64,000 nt of DNA from Planomicrobium sp. YIM 101495 (GCF_009707665.1 NZ_WLZW01000001.1:1488001-1552000); one strand, 5' to 3'. Shown: positions 1-11,082, numbered from the stretch's first letter. Notes: a model not told the origin generated them from the letters alone. Numbers and translations: made by a program.

Positions 1-886
<886 letters not shown>

Positions 887-898
887 CTAATTGAATGT

Positions 899-1429
899 TT
901 ATCCGATCAATTGACGCTGCAGACGTTCGAGCTTCGAACTGACAGAGCTGTCAAAGATGCGGTTGCCGATTTGAAGACGCAATCCTCCGATAAGGGACGG
1001 ATCGATGATGTTTTCAATTCGCAAAGATTGTTTACCGATTTTTTTCGCAAAAGCTGTCGAGATGGATGCTGTCTCTTCTTCCGTCAAAAGACGGATCGAG
1101 TAAACTTTCGCATCTTCGATTCCTTTTGCATCATTCGAGCGTTTGATGAACTCATCCGCGATGCTGCCGACTTCTTTCAGGCGTTTACGCTCCCCTACCA
1201 GCTGCAGTGTATTCAAAAGATACGGCTGCGCGCCACCGAATAGCTCGGTAACCAGGTTCTTCGTACGTTCCTGTGTCAGTTTTGGCGATGCAAGCAATTT
1301 GTGCAGTTCCGGGTTGTCCTGGAACACTTGCTTGATCTCACGAAGGTCCTGCTCCACTTGTTCTGTTACGCCATGCTTTTGGGAAACTTCGAACAATGCT
1401 AGTGCATAACGTTCTGCAGCTTGACTCAT
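899..1429 (-). CDS. atpH: ATP synthase F1 subunit delta
   Basis: Peripheral-stalk subunit that ties the alpha3beta3 head of F1 to the b-subunit dimer. At 176 residues it has normal family length; it begins MSQAAERYALALFE, the usual N-terminal helix, and has the conserved C-terminal region with GGLRLQIGNRIFDSSV. Its start overlaps the end of atpF by 4 bp (ATGA type), suggesting coupled translation, and atpA follows 27 bp later. Confidence 0.97.
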   Translation of the reverse strand: MSQAAERYALALFEVSQKHGVTEQVEQDLREIKQVFQDNPELHKLLASPKLTQERTKNLVTELFGGAQPYLLNTLQLVGERKRLKEVGSIADEFIKRSNDAKGIEDAKVYSIRLLTEEETASISTAFAKKIGKQSLRIENIIDPSLIGGLRLQIGNRIFDSSVSSKLERLQRQLIG

Positions 1430-1947
1430 TGCAATTCGCCTGCCTTCGCAATCGTTTCATTAATCAATTGGCGGTTTTCCTCTTCTGAAATCTCTTTGTC
1501 CAAGACTTTAGAAGCGGCAAGAAGTGACAATGCCACAACTTCGTCGCGTACTGCAGCGATCGCTTTTTCACGTTCGTTTGCAATTTCTTGAACAGCTGCG
1601 TCTTTCATGCGTCCAGCTTCAGCACGAGCCGTCGTGATAATGTCCTCACGCGAAACTTCGCCTTGCTTTTTCGCATTTTCGACGATCTGCTGTGCTTGCG
1701 TACTTGCATCTTTCAAGATAGCACGCTGTTCTTCCAAAAGTTTATGTGATTCTTGGCGGCTGTTTTCAGCTGCTTCGATCTCGCTAGCGATCAATTCCTC
1801 ACGCTGCTGCATAACTCCCATCAATGGGCCCCATGCGAATTTCTTCAAGAGCAACATAAGTAGTGAGAAGATCACTAATGTGACAATGATGTCACCGATA
1901 TTCAAAAACTCCCCGGCCGCGCCGAGTACGAGGTGATCAAAAAACAC
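1426..1947 (-). CDS. atpF: ATP synthase F0 subunit b
   Basis: Membrane-anchored stator of ATP synthase. The 173-residue protein has one hydrophobic segment near residues 15-35 followed by a long charged, Ala/Glu/Lys-rich helix typical of the b-subunit coiled coil. It overlaps atpH by 4 bp. Unusually, about 377 bp separate it from the upstream atpE gene, filled largely by a tandem repeat (2119-2323), whereas atpE and atpF are normally a few tens of bases apart. The start is preceded by a GGGAGTGAAACA sequence, so translation can start independently of atpE. Confidence 0.97.
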   Translation of the reverse strand: MFFDHLVLGAAGEFLNIGDIIVTLVIFSLLMLLLKKFAWGPLMGVMQQREELIASEIEAAENSRQESHKLLEEQRAILKDASTQAQQIVENAKKQGEVSREDIITTARAEAGRMKDAAVQEIANEREKAIAAVRDEVVALSLLAASKVLDKEISEEENRQLINETIAKAGELQ

Positions 1948-2118
1948 GATTGTTTCACTCCCTTCAAGAGCATAAAATAAAATTTCTTCTATTTATATAT
2001 GATTCTTCTGCAAGATGTTTTTCGAAGGTAAAATGTGCCTTACAAACATAAATGGCGAAAAACATGCCGAAGCACTCTCGCCATTTAGCTTCTTACTATG
2101 GGTGGAAGATGCACCAGC

Positions 2119-2323
2119 CAGCCCGGCTGTGCGGCACAATTCGCCGCTTCGCCGGTCCGTCTTATGCCTGTCGGAGCTGAACGGGCGCTTCCGCTTTTCG
2201 TTGTCCAGACTCCAGCGCCCAACTCCTCGGGTCATAAGTCAGCCCGGCTGTGCGGCACAATTCGCCGCTTCGCCGGTCCGTCTTATGCCTGTCGGAGCTG
2301 AACGGGCGCTTCCGCTTTTCGTT
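2119..2323. repeat. tandem duplicated hairpin element between atpE and atpF
   Basis: Two identical 84-bp copies (2119-2202 and 2240-2323) separated by 37 bp, i.e. a 121-bp repeat period; the second copy stops 1 bp from the atpE stop codon. The segment 2215-2309 can fold into one long imperfect hairpin: GCGCCC (2215-2220) with GGGCGC (2304-2309), AACTCC with GGAGCT by one wobble pair, and CATAAG (2233-2238) with CTTATG (2282-2287), with a GC-rich tip. I recall closely similar elements scattered in intergenic regions of Bacillales. Because it lies inside the atp operon it must be transcribed with it. No ORF in it looks real. Confidence 0.9.
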
Positions 2324-2324
2324 A

Positions 2325-2564
<240 letters not shown>

Positions 2565-2608
2565 TCAGGATGATTGTTTTTTTATGCGCCCATTACAGGC
2601 AATTTATC

Positions 2609-3337
<729 letters not shown>

Positions 3338-3345
3338 TCACGTTC

Positions 3346-3717
3346 TTATTGGTGTTTCAGATGATAGACGATGCGCTCTACAAGAAGTAGAACATACGGT
3401 ATCATCAACCCGATTACTGCGCTGACCAGGTGAATATGTTCTGCGAAGATTATTGCCAACGCAGCGACGGCAGCACCTGATGCAAACCGTAATGCCGTTC
3501 CAAGCGAACGAACTTTCGAGCCTTCTGTCACCGCCCGGTCGAATTTCTCCATCCGGCGAACCAAAATCCACATATTATACAGTCCGAACAAAGTGCCGAT
3601 CGTCAAACCCGCGAATACTGACTGATATGGGGTGAAACCCCAGCCAAGCACAAATGCGGCAAGGAGAAAATAAATCACTCTTTTTTGTTTGGTATAGATC
3701 TGCCTAAGTCCATCCAT
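3346..3717 (-). CDS. atpI: ATP synthase subunit I (AtpI)
   Basis: Small membrane protein that begins many atp operons and is thought to help c-ring assembly or Mg2+ handling. From the ATG at 3717 it has 123 residues (MDGLRQIYTKQKRV) and four hydrophobic segments. I prefer this start to an in-frame ATG at 3783 because AGGAGA with suitable spacing lies directly before it, overlapping the stop codon of atpZ; the longer version would overlap atpZ by about 60 bp. Confidence 0.85.
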   Translation of the reverse strand: MDGLRQIYTKQKRVIYFLLAAFVLGWGFTPYQSVFAGLTIGTLFGLYNMWILVRRMEKFDRAVTEGSKVRSLGTALRFASGAAVAALAIIFAEHIHLVSAVIGLMIPYVLLLVERIVYHLKHQ

Positions 3718-3721
3718 ATAT

Positions 3722-3943
3722 TTAAACGTCTCCTGATTCGAATTTTCGGACGGTTTGAAGCATCGCCCAGACACCGACAGCAAGGCCGACGAATAGACAG
3801 ATGATCAGAAATAGTGGGGCGGTCCCGATTTCATCATCGAGCCACATTCCTGTGAATACCCCGATAAGCACGGACCCGACAAGTTGTGAGAGGATGGCTG
3901 AATAAATCGCCATCGCTTGTAAGGGACTTTTTGATGGGCGCAT
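3722..3943 (-). CDS. atpZ: AtpZ/AtpI family protein
   Basis: A 73-residue protein with two transmembrane helices separated by a short acidic loop (MWLDDEIGTAP), characteristic of the AtpZ/AtpI-gene-1 family found at the head of atp operons. A strong GAGGGGG ribosome-binding site precedes the ATG. It is the first gene of the operon here and its stop codon falls within the ribosome-binding region of atpI, implying tight coupling. The family is linked to c-ring assembly and divalent-cation transport; the specific role here is inferred from family and position. Confidence 0.85.
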   Translation of the reverse strand: MRPSKSPLQAMAIYSAILSQLVGSVLIGVFTGMWLDDEIGTAPLFLIICLFVGLAVGVWAMLQTVRKFESGDV

Positions 3944-4251
3944 GATAACCCCCTCGAAATCCGTTTTGAATTGACAATGGACCTCTTAAAGAAGTATTGT
4001 CGCATCAGGCTTTTAGAACAACATCTAATATGTACAAAAGCCTTTCATGCGTACCCTTGAATAGCATACAATAGGGTCAAAATCATGTCAATTGGTAGAA
4101 GTGAAAAACATCACAAGCGATTCTTCCCCGACAAATTGTGGACAAATTTCAACACAAATTCGGAAAAAGTTTTTTCACCTGCTATTTTCTCATTCCCCCA
4201 CTCCCCTATCGCACCTCAAACGTCCGTTGTCTTATTCACATTCTGAAAAGC
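3944..4251. other. intergenic region upstream of the atp operon
   Basis: No gene is supported here. It should hold the atp operon promoter, but I could not identify a convincing -35/-10 pair on the minus strand (a TTGACC near 4079-4084 lacks a good partner). An inverted repeat AGGCTTTT...AAAAGCCT occurs at 4007-4043 without a T-run, so it is not a classical terminator. No clear terminator for the upstream mnaA gene was seen. Confidence 0.5.
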
Positions 4252-5376
4252 TTACTTAGCTTGCGCCTCGAAGTAACTGTGAAGCGCTTCAACGATCCGG
4301 CCGGAAGCTTTTCCGTCGCCGTATGGGTTGGATGCTTTCGACATCGCTTCATATGCCTCTTCGTTCGTCAACAATTCTTTCGCCAGCCCGTAAATCGTTT
4401 CTTCATCCGTCCCCGCAAGTTTCAATGTCCCTGCTTCGATTCCTTCCGGACGTTCTGTCGTATCGCGAAGCACAAGAACCGGCTTGCCGAGTGATGGCGC
4501 CTCTTCTTGAATACCGCCCGAGTCCGTCAAGATGATGAATGCGCGTGCTGCGAAGTTGTGGAAATCAAGCACTTCAAGCGGTTCGATCAAGTGAATGCGT
4601 GGATCGTTGCCAAGCACTTCCGCTGCCAATTCACGAACGACTGGATTCATATGCACTGGGTAGACCACTTGCACGTCTTCATGTTCTTCCGTCAAGCGCT
4701 TGATTGCGCGGAACATGTTGCGCATCGGCTCGCCGAGATTCTCACGGCGGTGTGCTGTCAGAAGAATCATACGGTCCGTCCCGATCTTGTCAAGAATCGG
4801 ATGGTCGTATGTTTCACGCACTGTCGTTTTGAGTGCATCGATCGCTGTGTTGCCGGTGATGTAGATCGTACTTTCGTCTTTGTTTTCATCCAACAAGTTT
4901 TGAGCCGATTTTTCGGTCGGTGAGAAATGAAGGTCTGCCATGACGCCTGTCAACTGACGGTTCATCTCTTCCGGATACGGCGAATATTTATTGAATGTGC
5001 GCAGACCTGCTTCTACGTGCCCGATTGCGATCTGGTTATAGAAAGCAGCCAAGCTTGCAGCGAATGTTGTCGAAGTGTCACCGTGTACCAACACGATATC
5101 CGGCTTCGCTTCTTTCATCACTTCATCCAAGCCTTGCAGAGCACGTGTCGTCACATCGCTTAATGTCTGACGATCTTTCATGATATTCAAATCGAAGTCC
5201 GGGCTGATCTTGAACGTTTCAAGCACTTGATCCAGCATTTCACGGTGCTGTGCTGTTACGGTGACAAGCGGCTCGATCGTTTCTGGATGTTTCTTCAGTT
5301 CCAGCACGAGCGGTGCCATCTTGATCGCTTCAGGACGTGTACCGAAAATCGTCATGACTTTCATTTTCTTTGCCAA
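4252..5376 (-). CDS. mnaA: UDP-N-acetylglucosamine 2-epimerase (non-hydrolysing)
   Basis: Interconverts UDP-GlcNAc and UDP-ManNAc in the cytoplasm, supplying the linkage unit of wall teichoic acid. The 374-residue protein is full length: the N-terminal motif TIFGTRPEAIKMAPL, the central GHVEAGLRT and TAHRREN motifs, and the C-terminal nucleotide-binding motif TDSGGIQEEAPSLGKPV are all present. The best start is TTG at 5376 with GGAG nine bases upstream; an ATG four codons later has no well-spaced site. It lies between upp and the atp operon, as in staphylococci and other Planococcaceae as far as I recall. Also called wecB. Confidence 0.95.
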   Translation of the reverse strand: MAKKMKVMTIFGTRPEAIKMAPLVLELKKHPETIEPLVTVTAQHREMLDQVLETFKISPDFDLNIMKDRQTLSDVTTRALQGLDEVMKEAKPDIVLVHGDTSTTFAASLAAFYNQIAIGHVEAGLRTFNKYSPYPEEMNRQLTGVMADLHFSPTEKSAQNLLDENKDESTIYITGNTAIDALKTTVRETYDHPILDKIGTDRMILLTAHRRENLGEPMRNMFRAIKRLTEEHEDVQVVYPVHMNPVVRELAAEVLGNDPRIHLIEPLEVLDFHNFAARAFIILTDSGGIQEEAPSLGKPVLVLRDTTERPEGIEAGTLKLAGTDEETIYGLAKELLTNEEAYEAMSKASNPYGDGKASGRIVEALHSYFEAQAK

Positions 5377-5457
5377 CTTGATCTACTCCGTTTCATTTTC
5401 TATTTCGCGTGCGGGCACCCGAATTGTTTTATCTTTATAAGTTGGAATAACAGCTCC

Positions 5458-5586
5458 GACACTCCGCAAAAAGGCTCCGCGTCTAGTGGGCTCGCCTCGA
5501 ACTAAATCGTTCCCGCTTCCCGGGTCCGATTGGATTTCGAGACTTCGCTAAGTCCACTAGAGTCTCCGCCGTTTTTGCTCCGTATC
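5458..5586. repeat. family P palindromic element, copy P1
   Basis: A 129-bp intergenic element with terminal inverted repeats: the left end GACACTCCGCAAAAA faces the right end TTTTTGCTCCGTATC. It is a close relative, in inverse orientation, of copy P4 (17500-17627): most of the core aligns base for base, including the ACTAAATCGT and GGATTTCGA stretches. It occupies much of the gap between upp and mnaA. No ORF; no transposase. Confidence 0.85.
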
Positions 5587-5656
5587 TTCACGCTATTGTT
5601 GGTGAACAGTGTTACTCACTAACAACCTTCTTCCCCATCTTATACAGAATAAAGTT

Positions 5657-6286
5657 TTACTTCGTGCCGAACAACCGGTCGCCTGCATCCCCTAGTCCTG
5701 GGACGATGTATCCTTTTTCGTTCAGTTTTTCGTCCAAAGCCGCAATGTAGATATCGACATCCGGGTGCGCTTGTTGCAATGCTTCCACGCCTTCCGGAGC
5801 TGCGATGATACACATGAAGCGGATTTTCACTGCGCCACGTTTTTTCAACGAGTTGACTGCTTCAACAGCAGATCCGCCCGTTGCAAGCATCGGATCGACG
5901 ACGATGAATTCCCGCTCCTGGACGTCAGACGGCAACTTCAAGTAGTACTCGACCGGCTGCAATGTTTCGGGATCGCGGTACAACCCGATGTGTCCTACTT
6001 TCGCAGCTGGAATCAACTTCAGGATGCCGTCGACCATGCCGACGCCTGCACGCAAAATCGGTACGACGCCCAGTTTTTTGCCCGCCAGTACTTTCGATGT
6101 CGCTTTCTGTACCGGTGTTTCCACTTCGATATCAGTCAATGGCAAGTCGCGTGTGATTTCAAAAGCCATCAACGTTGCGACTTCGTCCACCAATTCTCGG
6201 AACTCTTTCGTACCTGTTTGCTTGTCTCGGATGTAAGTCAATTTATGCTGAATCAATGGATGATCAAAGACATACACTTTTCCCAT
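5657..6286 (-). CDS. upp: Uracil phosphoribosyltransferase
   Basis: Salvages uracil to UMP using PRPP. The 209-residue protein matches the B. subtilis enzyme along its whole length and has the PRPP-binding motif [14 protein letters not shown] and the C-terminal uracil-binding region [12 protein letters not shown]. The ATG at 6286 is chosen over one two codons upstream because AAGGAG is 8 bases from it but only 2 from the other. A TATACT sequence upstream may be a -10 box but the -35 is poor. It is monocistronic or read with mnaA; no terminator is obvious after it. Confidence 0.97.
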   Translation of the reverse strand: MGKVYVFDHPLIQHKLTYIRDKQTGTKEFRELVDEVATLMAFEITRDLPLTDIEVETPVQKATSKVLAGKKLGVVPILRAGVGMVDGILKLIPAAKVGHIGLYRDPETLQPVEYYLKLPSDVQEREFIVVDPMLATGGSAVEAVNSLKKRGAVKIRFMCIIAAPEGVEALQQAHPDVDIYIAALDEKLNEKGYIVPGLGDAGDRLFGTK

Positions 6287-6410
6287 AGTCATCTCTCCTT
6301 TTAGACATTATTATCCCATCAAGTATAACAGAAATTTGCCTCTTGAAGGGAGCGCGAAAAGCATTGGCGCAATTCTGAAATATCGTTGAAATCGGTTTTT
6401 CCCCACAAAA

Positions 6411-6448
6411 AAACTGAGACAGAAAGCAACAAGCGCTTTTTGTCTCAG
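6411..6448 (-). terminator. intrinsic terminator of the EAL-domain gene
   Basis: On the minus strand CTGAGAC pairs with GTCTCAG (6442-6448 with 6414-6420), extended by AAAAGC/GCTTT pairing inside, followed by a run of seven Ts. The gene's TGA stop (6445-6447) lies within the upstream arm of the stem. Confidence 0.9.
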
Positions 6449-8634
6449 CTGAGTGGAAGCAAGTTGGCTTCTGCAGACGGCATCGGCTTGTAGAACAGGA
6501 AGCCTTGTCCGACCCTGCAGCCCAGCGCTTCAAGGACTTTCCGCTGTTCTTCCGTCTCGATTCCTTCCGCCACTGCATCCATATTCAAGTTTTCCGCCAA
6601 CTGGATGATCGTCCGGACAATCGCTAGTGAACCCGCATCTTCGAGTTGGGTGATGAACGAACGGTCGATCTTGATTTCTGTGACCGGCAGCTTCTGCAAA
6701 TAGCTGAGCGACGAATAGCCGGTCCCGAAATCATCGACAGAGCTTGTGAAGCCGTATGAATTCAGCTGGGTGAAAATGTTACGGGCTTTCTCGATATCGA
6801 CGAAGCCGATCCGCTCTGTGATCTCCAACCGGATCCATTTCGGCTCGATGCCGAAGCTCATCGTCGCGTTGATCAAATTCGGTACAAATGTCGGATGGAA
6901 GAAGTGGTCTGCCGAAATGTTGACGGCGACTTGCCGCAACTCCATTCCTTCATCTTGCCGCTTCTTCAGCCATTCGAGTACGAGACGCAACACGCTTTGC
7001 TCCAGCACACGAATCTTGCCGTTCTTCTCCGCCAGTGGAATGAAGGTGTTCGGCGGTACGTAACCGAGTTCCGGCGAGTACCAACGGGCCAGCGCTTCGA
7101 ACGAGAGGATCTTACCAGTCTTCAAGTCGACTTTCGGTTGAAGGTGGATACTGATCTCTTCATTCCGGATGGCGAGCGTCAATTTATTGGCGATCCGCAA
7201 GTCGCGCATCATGTTTTCATCGTATTCCGATTCGTAATAGCAGAACACCTCGCCCGCTGTCGACTTCGCATTCGATAACGCGCTGTCGGCATGACGGACG
7301 ATTTCTTCTGAATCGCTCTGATGCGGTGTGATCAGCGCGACGCCTCCTTTCAAGGAAAGGAATAGCTCCATATCGGCGAGCTGGATCGGCTCGTTGAAGC
7401 GTCGTGCCAAATCGTCCAAGTAACGCGGCACTTTGTCGAGCGCAGTGATTCCCACGATGCCAATCGTCGAATCGGAGAACCGTGCAAAGAAAGCATCTTT
7501 CATCAACTTCGCTTCTTCAATCCTTTTCGCAATTTCCGTAATCAACAAATCACCGACGCGGTGACCATATTGATCGACGACTTGTGCAAACTCATCGACC
7601 GTCAGGAAAATGACGACGCCTTCCCGCTGCTTGTCCAAATGATCCTGCAATTCCGTAATGAAGAAGTTGCGGTTCGGCAGACCGGTTTCCCGGTCGTTAT
7701 AAGCGAGGACCAACCGTTCTTGCAGCTGCTTGTAATAGTCGACCGTCAAGGACAGCATCGGCGAGATCTTCTGGATGAATTCCACTTCATCTTCCGTCGG
7801 GACGGTCGGGACGTTGAAGTAGACCGCGAACGTCCCGATCACTTCATTCTCCTTATCGAAAATCGGCACCGACCAACTCGATGCAAGATCAAAGTCCTTG
7901 ACTACCTTCGCAGTGCGCGGCGACGCCCATAGCGGATCGGTCTTCATATCTTCGACGATGATCGGCTTCTTCAAGATAGCGGATGCGCCGCAACTTCCTT
8001 CGTCCTGACTAACAGGGCCCCCGTCGATCTGCCGCCAAAATTCCGCTCCGAACGCTCGACCCGATGCTTTCCGGAATTTCCCTTCTTTATCGATGAAAAG
8101 TACGGTACATTTCGCATCGCTCGGTAAGAAGGATTCCACCACGGAACAAATAGCATCGAGCAAGATGCTGATCATATGGCCTTTATGAATATCCACATAA
8201 ATATCACTTTGCAGCTTGACCAACGCTTCCGCACGCTTCCGGTCGGTGATGTCCCGCTGCAGCAAAAGGACGAACCGTTTCTCTCCAGTATCTTCCTTCA
8301 TCCACTGGATGGTGATTTCATTCCAGAACGGGCGGCCTTCCTTGTGGTAATTGAGGATCTCAAAAACCCCCGGCTCCCGCTTCGCCATGCATGCACGGAT
8401 CGCTGTCGCGACTTTTTGGTCGGTGCGTTCCCCGTGCATGAAGCGGCCATTCTTCCCAATCACTTCTTCCAGCGAATACCCGCTCATCCGGTAAAATGCC
8501 TCATTCGCGTAAACGATCGGCATGTCATCCCTTGCCGTGTCCAGAATGAGGAAACCAATCTGGAGTTCTACTCCAAGACCTCGAAGCCGTTCCCCAATTA
8601 TTCTATTTTCTTCCATCAGGTCATAATCCGGCAT
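6445..8634 (-). CDS. PAS-GAF-GGDEF-EAL protein, likely c-di-GMP phosphodiesterase
   Basis: A 729-residue cytoplasmic signalling protein: PAS about 15-125, GAF about 140-290, GGDEF-like about 315-465 and EAL about 475-725. The EAL domain keeps its catalytic signatures: FEALARW, NISADHF, RLEITER, DDFGTGYSSL, KIDRSFI and AEGIETEEQ. The GGDEF active-site loop is degenerate, reading FSDST where GGDEF is expected, so it cannot be a normal diguanylate cyclase; such domains often bind GTP and tune the partner EAL. No membrane segment is seen. The ATG at 8634 has GAGGG seven bases upstream; ATGs at 8640 and 8667 are worse placed. It stands alone, between terminators at 8666-8705 and 6411-6448. The input sensed by PAS/GAF is unknown. 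Confidence 0.9.
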   Translation of the reverse strand: MPDYDLMEENRIIGERLRGLGVELQIGFLILDTARDDMPIVYANEAFYRMSGYSLEEVIGKNGRFMHGERTDQKVATAIRACMAKREPGVFEILNYHKEGRPFWNEITIQWMKEDTGEKRFVLLLQRDITDRKRAEALVKLQSDIYVDIHKGHMISILLDAICSVVESFLPSDAKCTVLFIDKEGKFRKASGRAFGAEFWRQIDGGPVSQDEGSCGASAILKKPIIVEDMKTDPLWASPRTAKVVKDFDLASSWSVPIFDKENEVIGTFAVYFNVPTVPTEDEVEFIQKISPMLSLTVDYYKQLQERLVLAYNDRETGLPNRNFFITELQDHLDKQREGVVIFLTVDEFAQVVDQYGHRVGDLLITEIAKRIEEAKLMKDAFFARFSDSTIGIVGITALDKVPRYLDDLARRFNEPIQLADMELFLSLKGGVALITPHQSDSEEIVRHADSALSNAKSTAGEVFCYYESEYDENMMRDLRIANKLTLAIRNEEISIHLQPKVDLKTGKILSFEALARWYSPELGYVPPNTFIPLAEKNGKIRVLEQSVLRLVLEWLKKRQDEGMELRQVAVNISADHFFHPTFVPNLINATMSFGIEPKWIRLEITERIGFVDIEKARNIFTQLNSYGFTSSVDDFGTGYSSLSYLQKLPVTEIKIDRSFITQLEDAGSLAIVRTIIQLAENLNMDAVAEGIETEEQRKVLEALGCRVGQGFLFYKPMPSAEANLLPLS

Positions 8635-8665
8635 TTCCATTCCCTCATTTCTTGTCCACGGAATC

Positions 8666-8705
8666 AAAAATACAGCTGCCGGGACATTCCGTTCAACGGC
8701 AGCTG
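8666..8705 (-). terminator. intrinsic terminator of glyA
   Basis: On the minus strand CAGCTGCCG (8697-8705) pairs perfectly with CGGCAGCTG (8673-8681) around a 15-base loop, followed by TATTTTT. It separates glyA from the phosphodiesterase gene. Confidence 0.85.
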
Positions 8706-8712
8706 CAACCTT

Positions 8713-9948
8713 TTACTTGTACAATGGCAATTTCGCCGTCAATGCAGCGACACGTTCTGTCGCTTCTTTTTTCACTGCTTCGTCTTCCGGATTCTTCAAA
8801 ATGGAAGCGATGATCGAAGCTGTCTCTTTCATGCTTTCTTCCGTAAAGCCGCGTGATGTGACTGCTGGTGTACCAAGACGCAGGCCAGAAGTGACGAACG
8901 GGCTTTCCGGATCGAATGGAATCGTATTTTTGTTCGTCGTAATCCCGACTTCATCCAGCAAGTGCTCCGCAACTTTCCCCGTCAAGTTCAAAGAACGCAG
9001 ATCTAGTAGCATCAAGTGGTTGTCCGTCCCTCCGGATACAACATCGACGCCTTCTGCCATCAATGTATCCGCAAGAACTTTCGCATTCTTGACTACTTGT
9101 TCAGTATACGTTTTGAATTCAGGCTGTTGTGCTTCACCGAATGCAACCGCTTTGGCGGCGATGACGTGCATCAGTGGACCACCTTGGATGCCTGGGAAAA
9201 TCGTCTTGTCGATCTTCTTCGCGAATTCTTCCGTGCACAAGATCAAGCCGCCACGTGGGCCGCGCAATGTCTTATGCGTCGTCGAAGTGACGAAGTGTGC
9301 GTGTGGCACTGGATTCGGGTGAAGTCCTGTCGCAACAAGTCCTGCAATGTGTGCCATATCCACCATGAAGTACGCACCAATCTCATCAGCGATTTCGCGG
9401 AACTTCGCGAAGTCGAGCGTACGGGAATACGCGCTTGCCCCTGCAACGATCATTTTCGGCTTATGCTCAAGTGCCGCTTCGCGGACCAAATCATAGTCGA
9501 CGAGTTGTGTTTTTTCATCTACACCATATTCTACGAAATTATATTGTTTGCCGGAGAAGTTCACTTTACTGCCGTGCGTCAAGTGCCCGCCGTGGTTCAA
9601 GTTCATCCCCAGCACAGTATCTCCCTGTTCAAGGACTGTCGTGTAAACGGCCATATTCGCTTGAGAGCCCGAATGCGGCTGGACGTTCGCATGGTCCGCT
9701 CCGAAGATCTCTTTCAGACGATCGCGCGCAATATTTTCTACTACATCCACAAATTCGCATCCGCCGTAATAGCGTTTGCCTGGATACCCTTCAGCATATT
9801 TGTTCGTCAACACAGAGCCTTGAGCTTCCATAACTGCCGGTGATACGAAGTTCTCTGAAGCAATCAGTTCAATATTGCTTTCCTGGCGTTGCTTCTCGGC
9901 TTCCATCGCTTTAAATACCGCTTGATCTTGTACTTCAATCAGTGTCAT
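8713..9948 (-). CDS. glyA: Serine hydroxymethyltransferase
   Basis: PLP enzyme that converts serine and tetrahydrofolate to glycine and 5,10-methylene-THF, the main one-carbon source. The 411-residue length is normal. Signatures: substrate/PLP region with [11 protein letters not shown] near the N-terminus, the PLP lysine in [12 protein letters not shown], and [17 protein letters not shown] stands 7-8 bases before the ATG, inside the end of ywlG, which it overlaps by 14 bp. A terminator follows at 8666-8705. Context ywlG-glyA-upp is conserved in Bacillales, here interrupted by the phosphodiesterase gene. Confidence 0.98.
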   Translation of the reverse strand: MTLIEVQDQAVFKAMEAEKQRQESNIELIASENFVSPAVMEAQGSVLTNKYAEGYPGKRYYGGCEFVDVVENIARDRLKEIFGADHANVQPHSGSQANMAVYTTVLEQGDTVLGMNLNHGGHLTHGSKVNFSGKQYNFVEYGVDEKTQLVDYDLVREAALEHKPKMIVAGASAYSRTLDFAKFREIADEIGAYFMVDMAHIAGLVATGLHPNPVPHAHFVTSTTHKTLRGPRGGLILCTEEFAKKIDKTIFPGIQGGPLMHVIAAKAVAFGEAQQPEFKTYTEQVVKNAKVLADTLMAEGVDVVSGGTDNHLMLLDLRSLNLTGKVAEHLLDEVGITTNKNTIPFDPESPFVTSGLRLGTPAVTSRGFTEESMKETASIIASILKNPEDEAVKKEATERVAALTAKLPLYK

Positions 9949-10519
9949 CTGTGAATCCCTCCTGTAGTTGAATAGCTACACGATCATATGCTGCGCGGAC
10001 ACCGCCGATCAGTTTCGGTCGGGTCGTGGCGGCTGAGACGATCGCATCTCCTACTAGTGTAACAGAAGTTCGGAGCGGAACGGCTACTCTTTTTAAATGC
10101 ATGCCGATCATCGTCTGACCGATATCGATTCCAGCGTGGGCGGACACTTCTTCGACGACTGTCGGGTCTTTCAGGCGGGTGTATGCACAAGCACTCATCG
10201 ATCCGCCGGCTTTCGGTACCGGAATGACGGATACTTCCTCAAGTCCGTACCGTTCCGCCGCTTCCCGCTCGAGTGTCAGTGCCCTGTTGATATGTTCACA
10301 GCCTTGGAAAACAAGATAAAGACCATGACGCTCTGCGAACCGTTCAAGCGGTCCGTACAGCGACTCCGCGATATCCAGTCCGCCTGCCGTACCGATCCGC
10401 TTGCCTGCAACTTCTGAAGTGGAACAGCCGACAACAAACAGTTGGCCTTCCTTGAATATGATTTGCTGTTCGAGTTGTTCCAGCATTTCTTCAAGCTGTG
10501 ACTGCCATAATTGCTGCAT
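9935..10519 (-). CDS. ywlG: YwlG, TIGR01440/DUF436 family protein
   Basis: A 194-residue protein of the DUF436 family that almost always sits next to glyA or rpiB in Firmicutes; its biochemical function is not established. Visible features are a Cys-containing [16 protein letters not shown] motif near residue 30 and a [11 protein letters not shown] motif near the middle, both typical of the family. It is 12 bp after rpiB and overlaps glyA by 14 bp, so the three are probably cotranscribed. Confidence 0.9.
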   Translation of the reverse strand: MQQLWQSQLEEMLEQLEQQIIFKEGQLFVVGCSTSEVAGKRIGTAGGLDIAESLYGPLERFAERHGLYLVFQGCEHINRALTLEREAAERYGLEEVSVIPVPKAGGSMSACAYTRLKDPTVVEEVSAHAGIDIGQTMIGMHLKRVAVPLRTSVTLVGDAIVSAATTRPKLIGGVRAAYDRVAIQLQEGFTDDTD

Positions 10520-10531
10520 GCTGCTCCCTCC

Positions 10532-10969
10532 TCAGTTTTCCAGGTCGGAAATTTTTTGGATGCGCGTTTCGTGGCGTCCGCCTTCGAATTCCTCCGTCAG
10601 CCAAGTACGCGCGATTTCTGTCGCAAGTCCTGGTCCGATGACACGTTCGCCCATCGCGAGGACGTTCGAGTTGTTGTGGCCGCGCGTCGCTTTTGCACTG
10701 AACAGATCGTGGACAAGCGCACAGCGGATGCCCTTCACTTTGTTCGCTGCGATCGACATGCCGATTCCCGTTCCGCAGATCAGGATTCCGCGGTCATACT
10801 CGCCTGCTGCGACGCCTTGCGCAACCGGGCTTGCGTAATCCGGATAGTCGACGGAATCATCCGTCTGTGGCCCGAAGTCTTTGTATTCGATGCCCATCTC
10901 GTCAAGGAGACGAACGATTTCTTTTCTCAAGTTATTGCCACCATGGTCTGAAGATATTGCGATTTTCAT
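10532..10969 (-). CDS. rpiB: Ribose-5-phosphate isomerase B
   Basis: Interconverts ribose 5-phosphate and ribulose 5-phosphate in the pentose phosphate pathway. 145 residues of the LacAB/RpiB family with the SSDHGG N-terminus, the active-site cysteine loop ICGTGIGMSIAANK and RGHNNSNVLAMG. In B. subtilis the corresponding gene is ywlF. It heads the rpiB-ywlG-glyA cluster. A terminator separates it from ywlE upstream, so it needs its own promoter, not clearly visible. Confidence 0.95.
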   Translation of the reverse strand: MKIAISSDHGGNNLRKEIVRLLDEMGIEYKDFGPQTDDSVDYPDYASPVAQGVAAGEYDRGILICGTGIGMSIAANKVKGIRCALVHDLFSAKATRGHNNSNVLAMGERVIGPGLATEIARTWLTEEFEGGRHETRIQKISDLEN

Positions 10970-11019
10970 TAAAAACCCTCATTTCTCTAAAATTCTTATG
11001 ACTCCATTTTACCACTTGC

Positions 11020-11061
11020 GATACAAAAAGACATGCAACCGCCATCGGATTGCATGTCTTT
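11020..11061 (-). terminator. intrinsic terminator of ywlE
   Basis: AAAGACATGCAA and TTGCATGTCTTT form a 12-bp perfect stem around an 11-base loop (11027-11061); on the minus strand it continues with a TTTTT run. It ends the tsaC-ywlE transcript before rpiB. Confidence 0.9.
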
Positions 11062-11082
11062 ACGTATATTTTCTTATGGACT

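Noticed and set aside
4079-4084. TTGACC as -35 of the atp operon
   Set aside because: No acceptable -10 at 16-18 bp; left unassigned.
5596-5625. Hairpin TTGTTGGTGA/TCACTAACAA as upp terminator
   Set aside because: No T-run follows on the minus strand and one pair is mismatched; it may belong to the family P flank instead.
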